Source: Robbsia sp050955065
Lineage (GTDB): Bacteria; Pseudomonadota; Gammaproteobacteria; Burkholderiales; Burkholderiaceae
Direction of reading: 5' to 3'
NCBI GenBank assembly: GCA_050955065.1
Contig: JBPBQT010000449.1
Coordinates: 1-18,745 of the forward strand
Length of the DNA: 18,745 nt
Position numbers and translations under genes: made by a program. The stretch's first letter is position 1. Each line of letters opens with the position of its first letter. Below the pieces are notes generated by a model that ran no database searches, was not told the origin of the DNA, and worked only from the letters and a program-made list of their open reading frames with translations. Positions 15,199 through 18,745 of this stretch are shown in pieces.

Positions 15199-16228
15199 GA
15201 ACCCGATGAGCGACAGTCCCTTGCCCCTGAATTCCGAGAACCGCGTGAACGGTGCCGCCGCGACGCCGGGCGCGACGCCTGGCTGGGAGCAGGAGGCGTT
15301 GCGCACGATCGCGCTCGCCGCCATCCGCGAGCAACGCGCCACGCGCCGCTGGCGGATTTTCTTCCGGCTCGCCTGGCTGGTCATTTTCCTCGCCCTCGTG
15401 ACCGCGGCGTATCTCTTCCTGTCCGCGGACAAGACGACGGGCGGCGAACGTCATACCGCGCTGATCGCCGTGCACGGCACCATCGCGGCGAAATCGGAGG
15501 CCAGTTCGGAGAACATCGACGCGGCGCTCGAGGCGGCGTTCGCCGACTCGAACACCGCGGGCATCGTGTTGCAGATCAACAGCCCGGGCGGCAGTCCGGT
15601 CGAGGCGGGCATCGTCTACCGGAACATCCGGCGCCTGCGCCAGGCGCACCCGAAGGTGCCGGTGTATGCGGTGATCGGCGACGTCGGCGCGTCCGGCGCG
15701 TATTACATCGCGGCGGCCGCGGACCGGATCTATGTCGATCCCGCGAGCATCGTCGGCTCGATCGGCGTCATCATGGAAAACTTCGGCTTCACCGGGCTGA
15801 TGGACAAGCTCGGCGTCGAGCGGCGCGTGCAGACCGCGGGGGTGAACAAGGCGAGCGGCGACCCGTTCTCGCCGGAAAACCCGGTGCAGAAGCAGCACAT
15901 CCAGCAGATGCTCGACCAGATCCACCAGCAATTCATCAAGGCGGTGAAGGACGGACGGGGCACGCGTCTGCACGAGACGCCCGACATGTTCTCCGGTCTG
16001 TTCTGGACCGGCGAGCAAAGCGTGCAGCTCGGACTCGCGGATGGCCTGGGCGATACCGATTTCGTCGCCCGCGAGGTCATCAAGCAGAAGGACGTCGTGG
16101 ACTTCAGCGTCAAGGAAAGCCTGGGCGACCGCGTGGCGCGCCGTTTCGGTACCTCGATCGGCGCCAGCGCGTTCGGTGCAGGTACATTCGGCGCCGTGCT
16201 CGACGGCGCGACGGCGCGGCTGCGCTGA
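15191..16228 (+). CDS. sppA: Signal peptide peptidase SppA, S49 family (short form)
   Basis: SppA cleaves leftover signal peptides in the inner membrane. The 345-residue protein has a polar N-terminus, one membrane helix (about 57-78), then a periplasmic S49 domain. The Ser/Lys dyad is Ser168 in DVGASGAYY and Lys220 in TAGVNKASGDPF. The 52-residue spacing equals that of B. subtilis SppA (Ser147/Lys199), so this is the single-domain 36K form and not the double-length E. coli type. NSPGGSPVEAG (130-140) is the usual oxyanion region. ATG 15191 overlaps the gph stop by 8 bp. ATG 15206 (MSDSPLP) is an alternative five residues in. The stop codon abuts the convergent methylase stop with no bases between. 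Confidence 0.93.
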   Translation: MPENPMSDSPLPLNSENRVNGAAATPGATPGWEQEALRTIALAAIREQRATRRWRIFFRLAWLVIFLALVTAAYLFLSADKTTGGERHTALIAVHGTIAAKSEASSENIDAALEAAFADSNTAGIVLQINSPGGSPVEAGIVYRNIRRLRQAHPKVPVYAVIGDVGASGAYYIAAAADRIYVDPASIVGSIGVIMENFGFTGLMDKLGVERRVQTAGVNKASGDPFSPENPVQKQHIQQMLDQIHQQFIKAVKDGRGTRLHETPDMFSGLFWTGEQSVQLGLADGLGDTDFVAREVIKQKDVVDFSVKESLGDRVARRFGTSIGASAFGAGTFGAVLDGATARLR

Positions 16229-16954
16229 TCAGGCGAGCAGCAGGAAGATGGCCGGACGCTTGCCCATCGCCGGGCGTTGCGCGTCCGGACACTGTTTCCA
16301 TTCCGCCACCGTGCGCGTGGCCACTTCCTCGGTGGGCAGCGTCAGGTCCGCGGCGAAGCAGATCGCCGTCTGCGGCGCGCAATGCGCGAGCAGCGCGTCG
16401 AACATCGACGCGTTGCGATAGGGCGTCTCGATGAACAGCTGCGTCTGCCGCTGTTCGCGGGACTGCCGCTCGAGTTCGCGCAGCCGCTGCCCGCGTTGCG
16501 CGGCATCGGTCGGCAGATAGCCGTGAAACGCGAAGCGCTGGCCATCGAGCCCGGACGCCATCAGCGCCAGCAGGATCGAACTGGGTCCGACCAGCGGCAC
16601 GACCCGCACGCCGCACGCATGCGCGCGGCGCACCAGCAGCGCGCCCGGATCGGCGACCGCCGGACATCCCGCATCGGAGACCAGGCCGCCGTCGCTGCCG
16701 GCGATGATCGGCGCGAGCAGTGCGTCGATCGCGTTCGCGGGCGTCTGCACGTTCAGCTCGCCGATACGGATCTGCTGGATCGGGCGCTCGGTGCCGACGC
16801 GTTTCAGGAAGGCGCGCGTCGCCTTCGCGTTCTCGCCGACGAAGTAATCGAGACGCGCGGCGGTGGCGCGCACCGGCTCGGGGAGCACCGCGCGCAGCGC
16901 GGCGTCGTCGCCTTCGCCGAGGGTATTGGGGATCAGGTAGAGAATGCCGCTCAT
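16229..16954 (-). CDS. RsmI-like SAM-dependent methyltransferase (tetrapyrrole methylase fold)
   Basis: This 241-residue protein belongs to the tetrapyrrole (corrin/porphyrin) methylase superfamily, near the RsmI branch that 2'-O-methylates C1402 of 16S rRNA. Diagnostic pieces are LYLIPNTLGEG (5-15), VSDAGCPAVADPG (92-104; RsmI has ISDAGTPxISDPG) and LVGPSSILLALMASGL (121-136; RsmI has PGPSALxxALxxSGL). The RsmI TPIGNLxD start is replaced by IPNTLGEGDD, and the C-terminal extension of RsmI is missing. It is therefore best seen as a distinct paralogue with unknown substrate, which genomes often annotate simply as SAM-dependent methyltransferase. ATG 16954 overlaps the maf stop (ATGA), so the two are translated together. 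Confidence 0.88.
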   Translation of the reverse strand: MSGILYLIPNTLGEGDDAALRAVLPEPVRATAARLDYFVGENAKATRAFLKRVGTERPIQQIRIGELNVQTPANAIDALLAPIIAGSDGGLVSDAGCPAVADPGALLVRRAHACGVRVVPLVGPSSILLALMASGLDGQRFAFHGYLPTDAAQRGQRLRELERQSREQRQTQLFIETPYRNASMFDALLAHCAPQTAICFAADLTLPTEEVATRTVAEWKQCPDAQRPAMGKRPAIFLLLA

Positions 16955-17547
16955 CGGGAACCAAAAAGATCGAGACCTGCCTTCAGCAGCAGGTGCGTGA
17001 CGGTCACCAGCGGCAGGCCGACCAGCGCGGTCGGGTCGTCGCTCGTGACGGCTTCGAGCAGCGCGATGCCGAGACCTTCCGCTTTCGCGCTGCCGGCGAC
17101 ATCATAAGGCGTTTCCGCATGCAGGTAGGCGTCGAGCGCCGCATCGGACAGCACGCGGAACCGCACCCGGGTGACGACATCGGCCTGATCGACGGCGCCG
17201 CTCGCACCGTCGACCACGCAGACAGCGGTATGGAAATCGACCTGGCGGCCGCGCATCGCCTGCAGTTGCGCGAGCGCCGTCGCGTGGTCCCCGGGCTTGC
17301 CCAGTTGTCGTCCATCGCACACGGCGACCTGATCCGAGCCGATCACGACCGCCCGCGGCCGGCGCGCGGCCACGACCAGCGCCTTCTCGCGGGCCAGGCG
17401 CAGCGCCGTGGCCGAGGGCGTCTCGCCCGCGTGCGGCGTCTCGTCGATCGCCGGGACGTCCACGGTGAACGGATAGCGCAGGCGTTCGAGCAACGCGCGG
17501 CGATACGCGGAGCTCGAAGCAAGGATCAATGGACGATGCGACGGCAT
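16951..17547 (-). CDS. yceF: Maf-family nucleotide pyrophosphatase, YceF type
   Basis: Maf proteins are house-cleaning pyrophosphatases; the YceF branch acts on 7-methyl-GTP. The 198-residue protein from ATG 17547 shows LILASSSAYRR (7-17), PAIDET (32-37), the metal-binding Asp in GSDQVA (70-75) and LGKPG (82-86). GSDQV is the form seen in YceF, and the position next to yceD matches E. coli, so YceF is preferred over the Maf/YhdE dTTP type. The start is uncertain. ATG 17649 adds 34 residues made of Ser-Pro-Thr triplets encoded by a 9-bp repeat array, while ATG 17547 gives the family N-terminus MPSHRPLILASSS. Neither has a clear ribosome site. The stop overlaps the RsmI-like gene by 4 bp. Confidence 0.9.
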   Translation of the reverse strand: MPSHRPLILASSSAYRRALLERLRYPFTVDVPAIDETPHAGETPSATALRLAREKALVVAARRPRAVVIGSDQVAVCDGRQLGKPGDHATALAQLQAMRGRQVDFHTAVCVVDGASGAVDQADVVTRVRFRVLSDAALDAYLHAETPYDVAGSAKAEGLGIALLEAVTSDDPTALVGLPLVTVTHLLLKAGLDLFGSR

Positions 17548-17646
17548 GACGGGAGCAGCGGAGCCGGCGGGACTGATGGGATCGGTCGGGCCGGTGGGAC
17601 TGGTGGGACTGGTGGGACTGGTGGGAGCGGCGGGAGCGGCGTGAGA
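17548..17646. repeat. 9-bp tandem repeats at the maf/yceF 5' end
   Basis: About eleven 9-bp units related to GGTGGGACT run through this stretch. Three are identical and adjacent at 17593-17601, 17602-17610 and 17611-17619, with diverged copies on both sides (for example GGCGGGACT at 17566-17574 and GGTGGGAGC at 17620-17628). On the minus strand they read as Ser-Pro-Thr-like tripeptides in frame with maf, so copy-number changes would keep the frame. Confidence 0.85.
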
Positions 17647-17745
17647 CATGGGTAGGGAAAGTGGGCAGTGGGGCAGGCGCGGACGCGGGCATGGACAGGA
17701 CGCTTCCGGGCACGCCCTGGCGGGTTCGCCATGACGATGTTAAGT

Positions 17746-17774
17746 ATTTGACCAGTAAAGAAAAACCGCGTAAA
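17746..17774 (-). promoter_or_regulatory. Candidate maf/yceF promoter overlapping the yceD promoter
   Basis: On the minus strand, TTTACG (17774-17769) and TCAAAT (17751-17746) are 17 bp apart, each with 4 of 6 consensus matches. They occupy the same bases as the stronger plus-strand yceD promoter in opposite orientation. This is a weak call made more plausible by position. Confidence 0.33.
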
Positions 17775-17776
17775 AT
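17748..17776 (+). promoter_or_regulatory. Sigma-70 promoter of the yceD operon
   Basis: TTGACC (17748-17753, 5 of 6) and TAAAAT (17771-17776, 5 of 6) are separated by 17 bp in an unusually AT-rich island. Transcription should begin near 17783, giving a leader of about 60 nt that ends in GAGGA (17831-17835), 7 bases before ATG 17843. It likely drives yceD and, in the usual order, rpmF and the plsX-fab genes beyond the window. Confidence 0.8.
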
Positions 17777-17842
17777 ATGCCGTTTTTGCGATTCCGTGGT
17801 GGCCCGTTGGCCGGCGACGGACGACTCGACGAGGATCTATCG

Positions 17843-18745
17843 ATGAGCAAGGATACCGCCGATCAGCACGGCGCGGCGCTGAATGGGGCCGGCGAGAAGG
17901 TGGGCGACACCGCACCGGAAGCCCGCCAGGGGCGCGACAACCTGCGCGCGTTCGACCTGACGGCGTTCATCCGCGCGCGGCGCGAGCTGCGGGGCGCCGT
18001 GCGCCTGGGCGAACTCGCGCGCATGGTCGACGAGTTGCCCGCCGACGCGCCGGCCGATGCGCGCGACGAATCGATCACCTGGTTCGTGCGCGGCGAGACG
18101 CGGCGCGAAGTCCGCCGCGACGCGGCCGGCAACGGCGGCGCGCTGACGACCAGCAGTCACACCGTCAGCCAGCCCTACCTGACGCTCGAGGCGCGGGGAC
18201 GGAGCTGGCTCGAATGCCAGCGCTGCATGCAGGCAATGACGTTTCCGATCGAGATCGATACCGTGTACCGGGTGATGGACACCGACGCCGAAGCCGATGC
18301 GCTCGCGCTCGACGACAGCGAGATCGAGGTGATCGTCGGTTCGGCGAGCTTCGATCTGATCGATCTGATCGACGAGGAAGTCGTGCTGTCGCTGCCGATG
18401 GTGCCGAAGCACGACGTCTGCCCGGCGGTGCATGAGAGCGTCGTCAGCGGTGCCGATGGCAGCCTGGGCGTCGAAAGCGTCGCCGATATCGATGCGCGGC
18501 TCGCCGCGGAGGAAGCCGCCGCGGCCCGGGATCCGGACGGGATCGCACTGGACGCCGCGGGCCTGCCCGATGCCGGCACGCCCGATGCCGGCACGCCCGA
18601 TGCCGGTATGCCCGCAGCTGGTATGCCCGCAGCCGGTATGCCTGTCGTCAAGGCGCCAAACATGCCTGTCGTCAAGGCGCCAAACGGCCAGGCCCGCGCG
18701 GACGGTGGGCGGCCGAACCCGTTCGCCGCGCTCGCCGGTCTGCGC
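17843..18745 (+). CDS. yceD: YceD/DUF177 family protein, 3' end outside the window
   Basis: YceD (DUF177) is a 23S rRNA accumulation factor of bacteria and plastids, normally encoded just before rpmF (ribosomal protein L32). The frame is open for 301 codons to the window edge. Family features are LTLEARGRSWLECQRCMQ (113-130; Cys125, Cys128), the acidic SFDLIDLIDEEVVLSLPMVPKH (169-190) and DVCP with Cys193. It closes with RPNPFAALAGLR, the conserved C-terminal motif, so only a few residues are missing. Between residue 200 and that motif lies an insert of about 90 residues that includes five PDAG-type pentapeptides and two copies of MPVVKAPN. Typical members are about 170-210 residues, so this one is unusually long. 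ATG 17843 follows GAGGA by 7 bases. Confidence 0.92.
   Translation, partial: MSKDTADQHGAALNGAGEKVGDTAPEARQGRDNLRAFDLTAFIRARRELRGAVRLGELARMVDELPADAPADARDESITWFVRGETRREVRRDAAGNGGALTTSSHTVSQPYLTLEARGRSWLECQRCMQAMTFPIEIDTVYRVMDTDAEADALALDDSEIEVIVGSASFDLIDLIDEEVVLSLPMVPKHDVCPAVHESVVSGADGSLGVESVADIDARLAAEEAAAARDPDGIALDAAGLPDAGTPDAGTPDAGMPAAGMPAAGMPVVKAPNMPVVKAPNGQARADGGRPNPFAALAGLR
18566..18685 (+). repeat. In-frame 15-bp and 24-bp tandem repeats inside yceD
   Basis: Five 15-bp units (18566-18640) encode PDAGT, PDAGT, PDAGM, PAAGM and PAAGM; the first two are identical at the DNA level. Overlapping their end, a 24-bp unit occurs twice without a mismatch (18638-18661 and 18662-18685) and encodes MPVVKAPN. 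Perfect DNA identity, including the third codon positions, points to recent duplication. Confidence 0.92.

Overview
The window is GC-rich chromosomal DNA with dense, often overlapping genes. Protein sequences and gene order point to a betaproteobacterium of the Burkholderiaceae (Burkholderia, Paraburkholderia or a relative). The rne/rluC divergent pair followed by gph, sppA, an RsmI-like methylase, yceF (maf) and yceD resembles the conserved rne-rluC-yceF-yceD-rpmF neighbourhood of proteobacteria. No tRNA, rRNA, CRISPR array, transposase or phage gene was seen, and codon use looks uniform. It reads as core genome rather than an island.

Left block (1-4477, plus strand): the 3' end of pncB (NAD salvage), an NhaD/ArsB-type Na+/H+ antiporter, a D-2-hydroxyacid dehydrogenase and rmuC, whose start overlaps the dehydrogenase stop by 4 bp. 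Middle block (4482-8890, minus strand): moaA, mobA and moeA for molybdenum cofactor synthesis, then a small two-helix membrane protein and an SSAT-like GNAT acetyltransferase. Most junctions are overlapping starts and stops, so this looks like one operon. It converges on rmuC with a 4-bp gap.

Central block (9063-12871, minus strand): rne encodes an RNase E of 1199 residues with a very long disordered scaffold. An intrinsic terminator lies at 9063-9095. Between the rne stop and this terminator sits a perfect-phase array of seven 14-bp repeats, so the array should lie in the rne 3' UTR. The 667 bp between rne and rluC carry no gene. They hold the rne leader, with a 16-bp palindrome and a strong GC hairpin, and the rluC promoter region.

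Right block (13539-18745): rluC, a gph-like HAD phosphatase and sppA overlap on the plus strand. The RsmI-like methylase and maf/yceF overlap on the minus strand and end directly against sppA. yceD then starts a new plus-strand unit, normally yceD-rpmF-plsX, from a clear sigma-70 promoter (TTGACC, 17 bp, TAAAAT), and runs off the window end. Two genes here have short in-frame repeats: a 9-bp array at the maf 5' end, and 15-bp plus 24-bp repeats near the yceD 3' end.

No previously undescribed multi-gene system is evident. The most interesting signals are the repeat arrays at the rne 3' UTR, the maf start and the yceD tail, the structured rne leader, and the coupling of a membrane protein and an acetyltransferase to the molybdenum cofactor genes.
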